Part shown: piece after piece, positions 1-5,004 of the stretch
Layout: every line of letters starts with the position of its first letter
Numbering within the stretch: the stretch's first letter is position 1
Source of the DNA: Anaerolineales bacterium
GTDB lineage: Bacteria; Chloroflexota; Anaerolineae; Anaerolineales; Villigracilaceae
Direction of reading: 5' to 3'
Length of the DNA stretch: 6,822 bases
NCBI GenBank assembly: GCA_028689195.1
Contig: JAQTWR010000149.1
Location: 1-6,822, forward strand
Notes under the pieces: generated by a model
Seen by the model: the letters and a program-made list of their open reading frames with translations, nothing else
Database searches by the model: none
What the model was told of the DNA's origin: nothing
Made by a program: the position numbers and the translations under genes

Positions 1-1
1 G

Positions 2-118
2 GAAGCACGGCTCTCTGATCTAGCTGATCGTTTCCTGAACAAGTTGAATTCAAGCATTTTCAAAGATACTTTTTTGAAACGCTATGGCTACTCTGCCATT
101 TGTCCGAGGTTTAATTGA
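2..118 (+). CDS. possible C-terminal end of a gene entering from the left (partial)
   Basis: One plus-strand frame is open from the window edge to a TGA at 116-118; the other two plus frames stop within the first 30 bases. The 38 residues (beginning EARLSDLADRF and ending SAICPRFN) have a mixed, protein-like composition with a plausible amphipathic start. If real, this is the tail of a gene that converges on the HU-like gene, with the two 3' ends overlapping by 8 bp. I recognise no family. An open run of this length can also arise by chance, so confidence is low. Confidence 0.3.
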   Translation, partial: EARLSDLADRFLNKLNSSIFKDTFLKRYGYSAICPRFN

Positions 119-530
119 TTTGTCCATCAGAAGGGATGACCAACGGGTCTTCGGGGTGGTCTGCGTCCCAAGCCTCCTTATATTGTTGGTTCGTCCAGCC
201 GATGCGTTCCTTGTTGGCAATCACGCCTTGATACGCAGACGGGGTGTTAATGCCGTTCTTGAGGGCAACATCCGCGCGGAAGTTGATCGCCAGATCGCCG
301 TTGCGATTCATGCTGGGCGTGAAGATGCCAACCCCAGGGATTTTGACGGGTTGCCCGTCTTTGCAAAAATATAGGATGACCTCGCTGGTCTCTTGAAAGA
401 CCATCATCGCTTCAGACTTGTTGATGCCCGTCCGCATAGCCATCCATTCGGCGAGTTTGTCGAGTTGCGCCGTGGGTTTTAACTCTGGCTTGGGTCCGTA
501 CTGGTTGACTGCTTGCAAAATTGTTGCCAT
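111..530 (-). CDS. HU/IHF-fold DNA-binding protein with C-terminal extension
   Basis: This 139-residue protein carries a histone-like (HU/IHF) fold. Residues 22-58 resemble the two helices of HU (LDKLAEWMAMRTGINKSEA, then a helix ending VILYFCKDGQ). They are followed by the typical turn KIPGVGIF (63-70), equivalent to the GFGTF strand of HU. The segment after that (71-102) lacks the canonical HU arm with its RNP motif and reads as a shorter, modified arm. Residues 103-139 form an extra tail with two Trp (112, 121) and an acidic DADHPEDP stretch. HU proteins are usually about 90 residues, so this is an extended variant. The family binds and bends DNA in the nucleoid; that role is inferred here. 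The ATG at 530 is supported by AAGGAG six bases upstream (542-537). The gene lies downstream of metA but appears to have its own promoter. A divergent HU-like subfamily of unknown function is the main alternative. Confidence 0.8.
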   Translation of the reverse strand: MATILQAVNQYGPKPELKPTAQLDKLAEWMAMRTGINKSEAMMVFQETSEVILYFCKDGQPVKIPGVGIFTPSMNRNGDLAINFRADVALKNGINTPSAYQGVIANKERIGWTNQQYKEAWDADHPEDPLVIPSDGQIN

Positions 531-536
531 AGCGTT

Positions 537-578
537 CTCCTTTTTTTGTCTTGCAGGAGGACGTCCGTATCCCCCTGC
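537..578 (-). promoter_or_regulatory. leader hairpin and Shine-Dalgarno site of the HU-like gene
   Basis: On the minus strand, GCAGGGGGA (578-570) can pair with TCCTCCTGC (561-553) to form a 9-bp stem with one G-U pair and an 8-nt loop. It would sit within a few bases of the predicted transcript start. The SD AAGGAG lies at 542-537. The CTCCT inside the 3' arm of the stem can pair instead with the AGGAG of the SD, so the two folds exclude each other. The pairing is visible; any regulatory effect is inference. Confidence 0.45.
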
Positions 579-587
579 TATAGGTAA

Positions 588-616
588 ATTCTATGCAAAA
601 ATATGGCGCAAGTCAT
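588..616 (-). promoter_or_regulatory. sigma70-type promoter for the HU-like gene
   Basis: Read on minus, ATGACT (616-611, four of six to TTGACA) is followed after exactly 17 bases by TAGAAT (593-588, five of six to TATAAT). The start of transcription would fall near 581, giving a leader of about 50 nt. No convincing terminator is seen between the metA stop at 663 and this promoter, so read-through from the methionine operon is also possible. Confidence 0.5.
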
Positions 617-662
617 TAGGATATTTGGGCGATATTTTGAAAGCGTTTCCGTTTGTCGCAGA

Positions 663-1583
663 CTATTTCGGAATTTCATTCGGGTCGTATGGCGTGACCT
701 GATAAACGTAATAATTCAGCCAATTTGCGTACAGAAGATTTGCATGACCGCGCCAGCGGACGGTGGGCGTTTGCGACGGGTTGTCATGCGGATAATAATT
801 CTGCGGCACGTTGATCGGCAATCCCTTATTCACGTCGCGGTCGTATTCGCCTTTGAGCGTGAGCGGGTCGTATTCGGAGTGTCCCGTAATGAAGAGATGC
901 CGCCCGTCTTTCGTGCCGACGATGTACACGCCCGCCTCGTCCGATTCCGCGAGGATTTGCAACTCGTCCACCTTCTCGATGTCTTCGCGGCGAATTTCGG
1001 TGTGACGCGAATGCGGGGCGTAGAAAACATCGTCGAAGCCGCGCAGCAGTCTCTCGGTGCGCGAAAGAACGCGATGCTCGAAAACGCCGAACATCTTTGC
1101 GGGCAGGTCGTATTTGGGGATGCCATATCGGTGGTAAAGTCCCGCCTGCGCGCCCCAGCAAATATAAAAAGTGGATTCTACATTTTTCTCAGCCCAATCC
1201 ATAATTTGGGTGAGTTCGTTCCAATAATCCACTTCTTCAAAAGGCATTTGCTCTATCGGCGCGCCCGTGATGATAAGACCGTCGAACTTTTCGTTCTTCA
1301 CCTCTTCAAACGTGACGTAATGCTCCAGCAGATGATCTGCGTCGGTGTTCTTTGATTCGTGCGTGGCGGTGTGAAGCAGGATCACTTCTACTTGAAGCGC
1401 AGAGTTGGATAGCAGGCGCAGCAGCTGCGTCTCGGTCGAGATTTTCGTAGGCATGAGATTCAGAATCGCGACGCGCAGCGGACGAATATCCTGATGCGTG
1501 GCGCGGTCTTCATCCATTACGAATATATTTTCGCGTTCGAGAATTTCGCGCGCGGGGAGGGTGGAAGGAATTTTTACAGGCAT
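663..1583 (-). CDS. metA: homoserine O-acyltransferase MetA (predicted acetyl-CoA specific)
   Basis: MetA acylates the hydroxyl of homoserine, the committed step of methionine synthesis in the cytoplasm. The 306 residues match the family's usual length (about 300-310), and the N-terminus [15 protein letters not shown] is characteristic, which fixes the start at 1583. Catalytic residues are all present at the positions known from E. coli MetA: Cys142 in YICWGAQAG, and His235 and Glu237 in GHSEYD. Residue 111 is Glu (GAPIEQMPF) where E. coli has Gly. In this family Glu111 is the known marker for acetyl-CoA instead of succinyl-CoA use, so the product should be O-acetylhomoserine despite the common name homoserine O-succinyltransferase. 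That fits the upstream metY, whose enzyme uses O-acetylhomoserine. The gene is second in the SAM-riboswitch operon, 69 bp after metY. No clear Shine-Dalgarno precedes the ATG; the upstream bases on minus are CCTTTAATTACC. Confidence 0.97.
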   Translation of the reverse strand: MPVKIPSTLPAREILERENIFVMDEDRATHQDIRPLRVAILNLMPTKISTETQLLRLLSNSALQVEVILLHTATHESKNTDADHLLEHYVTFEEVKNEKFDGLIITGAPIEQMPFEEVDYWNELTQIMDWAEKNVESTFYICWGAQAGLYHRYGIPKYDLPAKMFGVFEHRVLSRTERLLRGFDDVFYAPHSRHTEIRREDIEKVDELQILAESDEAGVYIVGTKDGRHLFITGHSEYDPLTLKGEYDRDVNKGLPINVPQNYYPHDNPSQTPTVRWRGHANLLYANWLNYYVYQVTPYDPNEIPK

Positions 1584-1590
1584 GGTAATT

Positions 1591-1652
1591 AAAGGATGAA
1601 GGCGGAAGGATGAAGGATGAAACTAATTCATCGCGTTCATCCTTCGTCCTTT
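1591..1652. repeat. AAGGATGAA repeat cluster forming a hairpin between metY and metA
   Basis: AAGGATGAA occurs three times in the same direction (1592-1600, 1606-1614, 1613-1621). It recurs inverted as TTCATCCTT (1636-1644), with a degenerate inverted copy TTCGTCCTT at 1643-1651. The arms GAAGGATGAA (1612-1621) and TTCATCCTTC (1636-1645) pair perfectly over 10 bp, and other copies offer alternative pairings. The element fills almost the whole space between the two methionine genes. It lacks a U-tract, so it does not look like a terminator. It may be an intergenic repeat unit that sets the metA/metY expression ratio or mRNA stability, but that is inference. Confidence 0.75.
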
Positions 1653-2942
1653 CTATTGAAGCGCTTGATCTAAATCCCAGAGAATATCTTCAATCGTCTC
1701 GAGACCAATGCTCAAGCGGATGAAGTCTGGGCTGACGCCCGCGCCGATTTGCTGCTCTTCGGTGAGCTGGCTGTGCGTGGTGGTGGCGGGATGAATGGCA
1801 AGGCTCTTCGCGTCGCCGATGTTGGCAAGGTGGCTGAAGAGTTGCAGGCTTTCGATGAACTTCTTGCCCGCCGCCGCGCCGCCTTTGACGCCGAAGCCTA
1901 AAATTGCGCCCGCGCCCTTCGGCAGATATTTCTTTGCGCGGTCATAATCGGGATGGCTCTTCAACCCCGGATATTTCACCCAACTGACTTTGGGATGCTT
2001 CTCCAAAAATTCCGCTACTGCCTGCGCGTTTTGGACGTGCCGCTCCATGCGGATGCTGAGCGTTTCGATCCCTTGGATGGTCTGCCAGCTATTGAACGGA
2101 GATTGGCAGCCGCCGATGTCGCGCAAGACCTGCACGCGCGCCTTGATCGCAAACGGGGGAAGCCCCGCGCCGACCAGGTCCGCGTAAACCAATCCGTGAT
2201 ACGAAGGATCGGGCGTGGTGAAATTCTCAAACTTGCCGTTGCTCCAATCGTAATTGCCGCCGTCTACAATGACGCCGCCGATGGAAGTTCCATGCCCGCC
2301 GATGAATTTCGTGGTGGAGTGGGTGATAACGTGCGCGCCCCATTCAAACGGGCGGAAGAGATACGGCGTGGCGAAGGTATTGTCAATGAAAAGAACGAGC
2401 TTGTGCCTCTTGGCGATTTCGGCGACTTCCTCGAAGGGGAAGACGGTAATATCGGGGTTGCCCAACGTTTCGCCGTAGATGATTTTGGTGTTCGGCTGAA
2501 TCGCGGCTTCAAAACTCTTCGGGTCGGACGGGTCTACGAAGGTGACGTTGATTCCCAGTTTGGGCAGCGTGTATTTGAATTGGTTATATGTCCCGCCGTA
2601 CAAGCGCGATGACGAGACGATATGGTCGCCCGCGCTGCAAAGCGTGAAGATGGCTTGCGCCTGCGCGGCGTGCCCCGAACTCGCGGCGAGCGCGGCGACG
2701 CCGCCTTCAAGCGACGCGATGCGCTGTTCGAGTACGTCGGTGGTGGGATTCATCAAGCGCGTATAGATATTCCCCAATTCTTTCAGCGCGAATAAATTTG
2801 CGGCGTGTTCCGTGTTTTTGAATTGATAGCTCGTTGTTTGATATAGCGGCACGGCGCGGCTGCCCGTAACGGGGTCGGGACTGTAGCCCGCGTGTAACTG
2901 ACGGGTGGCGAAACCTAACTGACGTTCTTTGATTGTGGACAT
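1653..2942 (-). CDS. metY: O-acetylhomoserine sulfhydrylase (PLP-dependent) MetY
   Basis: This cytoplasmic PLP enzyme of the Cys/Met-metabolism family makes homocysteine and acetate from O-acetylhomoserine and sulfide, bypassing cystathionine. The 429 residues are the length expected for MetY and longer than MetB/MetC/MetZ (about 380-400). The start [31 protein letters not shown] is typical. Visible motifs are YTRLMNPT (60-67), the phosphate-binding ASSGHAA region (87-93), YGGTYNQF (115-122), [12 protein letters not shown] with the cofactor-contacting Asp187, and the PLP lysine Lys212 in [11 protein letters not shown]. The C-terminal substrate-binding segment [11 protein letters not shown] and RLSIGLE is intact. 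The ATG at 2942 has a good SD (AAGAGGAG, 2958-2951) 8 nt upstream. It is the first gene of the operon, directly behind the SAM-I riboswitch, and metA follows. A cystathionine gamma-synthase assignment is less likely given length and operon partner. Confidence 0.97.
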   Translation of the reverse strand: MSTIKERQLGFATRQLHAGYSPDPVTGSRAVPLYQTTSYQFKNTEHAANLFALKELGNIYTRLMNPTTDVLEQRIASLEGGVAALAASSGHAAQAQAIFTLCSAGDHIVSSSRLYGGTYNQFKYTLPKLGINVTFVDPSDPKSFEAAIQPNTKIIYGETLGNPDITVFPFEEVAEIAKRHKLVLFIDNTFATPYLFRPFEWGAHVITHSTTKFIGGHGTSIGGVIVDGGNYDWSNGKFENFTTPDPSYHGLVYADLVGAGLPPFAIKARVQVLRDIGGCQSPFNSWQTIQGIETLSIRMERHVQNAQAVAEFLEKHPKVSWVKYPGLKSHPDYDRAKKYLPKGAGAILGFGVKGGAAAGKKFIESLQLFSHLANIGDAKSLAIHPATTTHSQLTEEQQIGAGVSPDFIRLSIGLETIEDILWDLDQALQ

Positions 2943-2950
2943 GAATTTTT

Positions 2951-2958
2951 CTCCTCTT
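2951..2958 (-). promoter_or_regulatory. Shine-Dalgarno site of metY, potentially occluded
   Basis: AAGAGGAG on the minus strand lies 8 nt before the metY ATG. Its AGAGGAG can pair with CTCTTCT at 2987-2981 (seven pairs, one G-U). An identical CTCTTCT occurs in the first arm of the riboswitch terminator (3027-3021). The site could therefore be masked in some leader folds. Confidence 0.6.
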
Positions 2959-2993
2959 GAATAAAGTTTATCCGCCCTTCAGAAGAGTTTATT

Positions 2994-3029
2994 AAAAAAA
3001 TAACCTCTTCTGAAAGTACAAGAAGAGGT
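2994..3029 (-). terminator. intrinsic terminator of the SAM-I riboswitch
   Basis: On the minus strand ACCTCTTCT (3029-3021) and AGAAGAGGT (3011-3003) form a perfect 9-bp stem with a 9-nt loop. After two bases comes an uninterrupted run of seven T (3000-2994). It stands between the aptamer and the metY SD, the usual place for the off-state terminator of S-box leaders. The P1 strand of the aptamer (GATGAGAGG, 3053-3045) can pair with the first arm CCTCTT and act as antiterminator when SAM is absent. Confidence 0.92.
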
Positions 3030-3045
3030 ATGCGTCTATACCGTC

Positions 3046-3166
3046 CTCTCATCTTCCAGTAATCGAATGACAATTGCCGTCATTCTTCTGTCGGAGTTGG
3101 CACCGTAACTTTCGTTTGGTTGCCGAGACTTCAAAGGGCCGTTCCCTCAGTCTCTCTGGATAAGAG
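3046..3166 (-). promoter_or_regulatory. SAM-I (S-box) riboswitch aptamer
   Basis: The minus strand has the conserved S-box core in order. P1 is CTCTTATC (3166-3159) pairing with GATGAGAG (3053-3046). The GAGGGA and CGGCCC blocks with TGAAG follow, then the CTCGGCAACC block, then GGTGCCAACTCC. P4 is a stem with GAATGAC arms (3085-3079 with 3071-3065). SAM binding stabilises P1 and frees the downstream terminator, so metY and metA are transcribed only when SAM is low. The promoter lies about 20 bp upstream, and the operon genes are methionine biosynthetic, exactly the expected context. Confidence 0.96.
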
Positions 3167-3185
3167 CGAATATTTAGTTTCGCGG

Positions 3186-3215
3186 TTTATATCATAATCG
3201 GACAAGATGTGTCAA
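3186..3215 (-). promoter_or_regulatory. promoter of the metY-metA operon
   Basis: A perfect TTGACA (-35, 3215-3210 on minus) is followed after 18 bases by TATAAA (-10, 3191-3186). Transcription would start near 3179, about a dozen bases before the P1 helix of the riboswitch. The near-consensus promoter fits a system in which control is exerted after initiation by the riboswitch. Confidence 0.8.
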
Positions 3216-3287
3216 GGTTTTTTCGTTTATCTGAAAAACGCTTTCTATCGCGGTAATTAAACTTGACTTAGAATCAAAAAAAATCGC

Positions 3288-3316
3288 TTGACGGTCTTTG
3301 CTCATCCAAGTAGAAT
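3288..3316 (+). promoter_or_regulatory. promoter of the tRNA-Gly/tRNA-Ile2/deacetylase unit
   Basis: TTGACG (3288-3293) and TAGAAT (3311-3316) are separated by exactly 17 bases, and each matches five of six consensus positions. The predicted start near 3322-3324 lies only a few bases before the tRNA-Gly 5' end at 3329, a short leader normal for tRNA operons. It is divergent from the metY promoter about 70 bp away. Confidence 0.78.
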
Positions 3317-3328
3317 ACTGACCGTTAT

Positions 3329-3400
3329 GCGGGAGTCGCCAAGTGGTAAGGCATCAGCCTTCCAAGCTGATATTCGTGGGTTCGAATCCCATCTCCCGCT
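3329..3400 (+). tRNA. tRNA-Gly (anticodon UCC)
   Basis: The cloverleaf is complete. The acceptor GCGGGAG (3329-3335) pairs with CTCCCGC (3393-3399), and the discriminator base is T, as usual for bacterial glycine tRNA. The D-arm is GCC/GGC. The anticodon stem TCAGC/GCTGA (3354-3358, 3366-3370) holds the loop CTTCCAA with anticodon TCC at 3361-3363. The T-arm is GTGGG-TTCGAAT-CCCAT. The 3' CCA is not encoded and must be added afterwards. Confidence 0.97.
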
Positions 3401-3407
3401 CTGCATG

Positions 3408-3466
3408 AGTGTTCCCGTGTCAGGTGATTTTATGTCAGGTTACCTGACGCGTGACACAGGAACACT
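3408..3466. repeat. nested palindromic element between the two tRNA genes
   Basis: Outer arms AGTGTTCCCGTGTCA (3408-3422) and TGACACAGGAACACT (3452-3466) are complementary at 14 of 15 positions. The single mismatch is C-A on the plus strand and would be a G-U pair in a minus transcript. Inside lies a second palindrome GTCAGGTTACCTGAC (3434-3448). The heptamer GTCAGGT also occurs at 3419-3425, so alternative pairings exist. There is no U-tract after it, so it is not an obvious terminator. It looks like a REP-type intergenic repeat; a role as a processing hairpin between the tRNAs is possible but unproven. Confidence 0.8.
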
Positions 3467-3481
3467 TGCCACTTAACAAGA

Positions 3482-3554
3482 GGACCCGTGGCGCAGCGGT
3501 TAGCGCAGGCGACTCATAATCGCTTGGTCGTAGGTTCGAATCCTACCGGGTCCA
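3482..3554 (+). tRNA. tRNA with CAU anticodon, read as tRNA-Ile2
   Basis: The cloverleaf is complete. The acceptor GGACCCG (3482-3488) pairs with CGGGTCC (3547-3553), and the discriminator is A. The D-arm is GCGC/GCGC. The anticodon stem GGCGA/TCGCT (3508-3512, 3520-3524) holds loop CTCATAA with anticodon CAT at 3515-3517. The T-arm is GTAGG-TTCGAAT-CCTAC. A CAT anticodon may be initiator Met, elongator Met or the minor Ile tRNA. The paired first acceptor base argues against initiator. The anticodon arm and variable loop match my memory of E. coli ileX (AGGCGA-CTCATAA-TCGCTTGGTCG). The C34 would then be converted to lysidine by TilS so the tRNA reads AUA. Automatic tools may label it Met. CCA is not encoded. 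Confidence 0.85.
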
Positions 3555-3567
3555 CATATCTCGATAA

Positions 3568-4344
3568 ATGAAACTTCCCCACCTCTTATTTACATTTGTA
3601 ATAACAATTCTTCTAATCGGTTGTAGCGCCGCGCCTGCCGCACAGACGAAGGAGCCGCGCTCGTTCAAGAATACCGTCGTCAGTTTAACCTTCGACGATG
3701 GCGACGCGGATAATTATCAAGTCCGCGATATTCTGGCGGAGAATAATCTGCGCGCCACGTTTTATGTCATCAGCGGATTTACGGGTACGGCAGGTTATAT
3801 GACCGCAGATCAGTTGCGCGGTTTACATCAAGACGGCAACGAGATTGGCGGACATACGCTCAGTCACACCAAACTATCCGCCGTGCGCGGCGCGGATTTG
3901 AAACGCGAGATATGTCAGGATCGCCTGAATTTGCTCGCGTACAATTTTGACGTTACCTCCTTTGCCTATCCCTATGGATATTACGACGAAAAATCCAAAC
4001 AAACCGCGATTGAATGTGGATATAACAATGCGCGTATTGTCAGCAGCGGTCCCGCCGTTATTCCGCCAGTAGACGCATACGCCTTACCCGCCATGCCGTA
4101 CATTGTCAGCGATACGCGCTTTGCGAAAATGACGCGTTACGTTACCCAAGTGGAAGACGCGGGCGGCGGCTGGTCAATTTTTGTTTTTCATCACGTCTGC
4201 GATGGCTGCGATCAATTCTCGGTTTCGTTGGAAACATTCTCGAAGTTCGCGCAATGGCTTGGCGAACAGCAAAAAACTGGATTGGTCGTGAAAACAGTGG
4301 GGGAGGCGGTTGGCGGGGAAGTAAAGCCGGGCGTTGCGCCGTAG
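3568..4344 (+). CDS. lipoprotein polysaccharide deacetylase (NodB domain, CE4)
   Basis: A 258-residue exported enzyme predicted to remove N-acetyl groups from a cell-envelope or extracellular polysaccharide. It has a lipoprotein signal (KLPHLLFTFVITILLIGC) with lipobox LIGC and lipidated Cys19. The NodB domain covers about 36-249. Motif 1 is TFDDG (41-45; Asp43 and Asp44, catalytic base and metal ligand). Motif 2 is HTLSH (His96 and His100, metal ligands). Motif 3 is YPYG (134-137). A later FVFHH (205-209) probably lines the active site. The core catalytic set is intact, so activity is likely, but the substrate cannot be read from sequence. The ATG lies 13 nt after the tRNA-Ile2 gene with no visible SD or room for a promoter, suggesting expression from the tRNA transcript. 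Its last 57 codons, including the stop, overlap antisense with the Hint-protein gene; the family-like ending (VVKTVGEAVGG) shows that this strand is the genuine conserved coding strand there. Confidence 0.93.
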   Translation: MKLPHLLFTFVITILLIGCSAAPAAQTKEPRSFKNTVVSLTFDDGDADNYQVRDILAENNLRATFYVISGFTGTAGYMTADQLRGLHQDGNEIGGHTLSHTKLSAVRGADLKREICQDRLNLLAYNFDVTSFAYPYGYYDEKSKQTAIECGYNNARIVSSGPAVIPPVDAYALPAMPYIVSDTRFAKMTRYVTQVEDAGGGWSIFVFHHVCDGCDQFSVSLETFSKFAQWLGEQQKTGLVVKTVGEAVGGEVKPGVAP

Positions 4345-5004
4345 TTGTAAATCGTAATTGGTAATGTAGGCGGGCGTCTTTGCCGACCAACATGAGATAT
4401 CCGCTACTGTGCCGTATCCCCCGTCGTCCCGCAGTACCTCGTCGCCTTTTTGCAGCGACGCGACAATGAGGTCTGGGTTTTCCTCTGCGGTCGCGCTTGG
4501 CGTGATAGATTTCCAGCCCTCTTTTGTCATAACAGGATGTTCTGTGGTCATCCGTAGGGGCGGATTATCATCCGCCCGCTCAATCGCAAAATCCACGCGG
4601 CACATATGATCTCGTATTGGCTGATCCAGTTTTGTGACTGTAGAGACCGATCTATTCCCCTGCTCGTCCTGACTCACGACCCTGTCCCCCACCACCACGT
4701 CCTCGATATTTTTCTTCTCATTCCCCTCCATCTTTACCTTCGTCCCCGCGGCAAAGCACGTCCACCCGTTTGGGGGGCCGCCAGACGTACAACTATTTAC
4801 TATCTCGCACTCGCCACAGCCATCATTTCCAGCACAGCCGCAACCTGTGGAAAAATCATGTTCATAGTCACAGTTACCAAACCTATCAAGCACTCCACAT
4901 CTCAACTGTCCCTGACATTGAGCCATGACCTTTGGCGTCAAAAGCGCGCTCCACCACAGAGAGACTAGCATTGTCCCGACAAAATATATAGCGTTTTTTT
5001 TCAT
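4174..5004 (-). CDS. secreted Cys-rich protein with a Hint (hedgehog/intein) domain
   Basis: The 276-residue product starts with a Sec-type signal peptide (MKKN, hydrophobic 7-22, likely cleavage after the Ala-Gln near 28-29). A Cys-rich linker follows, with Cys at 30, 36, 45, 55, 57, 63, 66 and 72. From 83 the Hint signature is clear: CFAAGTKVKM with nucleophile Cys83, then IEDVVVGDRVVSQDE, then the block-B TTEHPV (153-158) with His156, then LQKGDEVL. Hint domains self-cleave peptide bonds. The expected C-terminal block may be YDLQL...YFPANRLPHC (218-237), but the usual His-Asn pair is not there. Residues 221-276 are encoded antisense to the conserved end of the deacetylase gene, so the tail looks like a run-on. 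The ATG directly follows the previous gene's stop (TAGATG) with no SD, implying translational coupling. Inactive remnant, protease-like Hint module, or a polymorphic-toxin carrier that lost its payload are all possible. Confidence 0.8.
   Translation of the reverse strand: MKKNAIYFVGTMLVSLWWSALLTPKVMAQCQGQLRCGVLDRFGNCDYEHDFSTGCGCAGNDGCGECEIVNSCTSGGPPNGWTCFAAGTKVKMEGNEKKNIEDVVVGDRVVSQDEQGNRSVSTVTKLDQPIRDHMCRVDFAIERADDNPPLRMTTEHPVMTKEGWKSITPSATAEENPDLIVASLQKGDEVLRDDGGYGTVADISCWSAKTPAYITNYDLQLRRNARLYFPANRLPHCFHDQSSFLLFAKPLRELRECFQRNRELIAAIADVMKNKN
4558..4577. repeat. perfect GGGCGGAT palindrome inside the Hint gene
   Basis: GGGCGGAT (4558-4565) and ATCCGCCC (4570-4577) form a perfect 8-bp G+C-rich stem with a 4-base loop, in an otherwise A+T-richer gene. 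The sequence before it (GTAGGGGCGG) resembles a palindromic repeat family that I associate with Chloroflexota and cyanobacterial genomes. It is in frame and encodes about RADDNPPLR just before Hint block B. Membership of a dispersed repeat family is inference from memory. Confidence 0.55.

Noticed and set aside
84..110. small ATGGC...GCCAT hairpin as a terminator downstream of the HU-like gene
   Set aside because: The stem is only 5 bp with no convincing U-tract on either strand.
603..1355. 250-codon plus-strand open frame
   Set aside because: It lies antisense to metA, which has complete catalytic motifs and family length; the plus frame has no recognisable domain and is a shadow.
1584..1652. 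CRISPR-like or tandem-array interpretation of the AAGGATGAA repeats
   Set aside because: Units are 9 bases, overlapping or closely spaced, without regular spacers; it is a hairpin-forming intergenic repeat.
1953..2612. 219-codon plus-strand open frame
   Set aside because: It is antisense to metY, including the PLP-lysine region; the charged, Arg/Gly/Val-rich composition is typical of a reverse-strand shadow.
3408..3466. rho-independent terminator after tRNA-Gly
   Set aside because: No T-tract follows on plus, and a second tRNA lies 16 bases downstream in the same direction.
3288..3476. 62-codon plus-strand open frame over the tRNA-Gly region
   Set aside because: It spans the promoter, the tRNA-Gly gene and the palindrome, none of which is protein coding.
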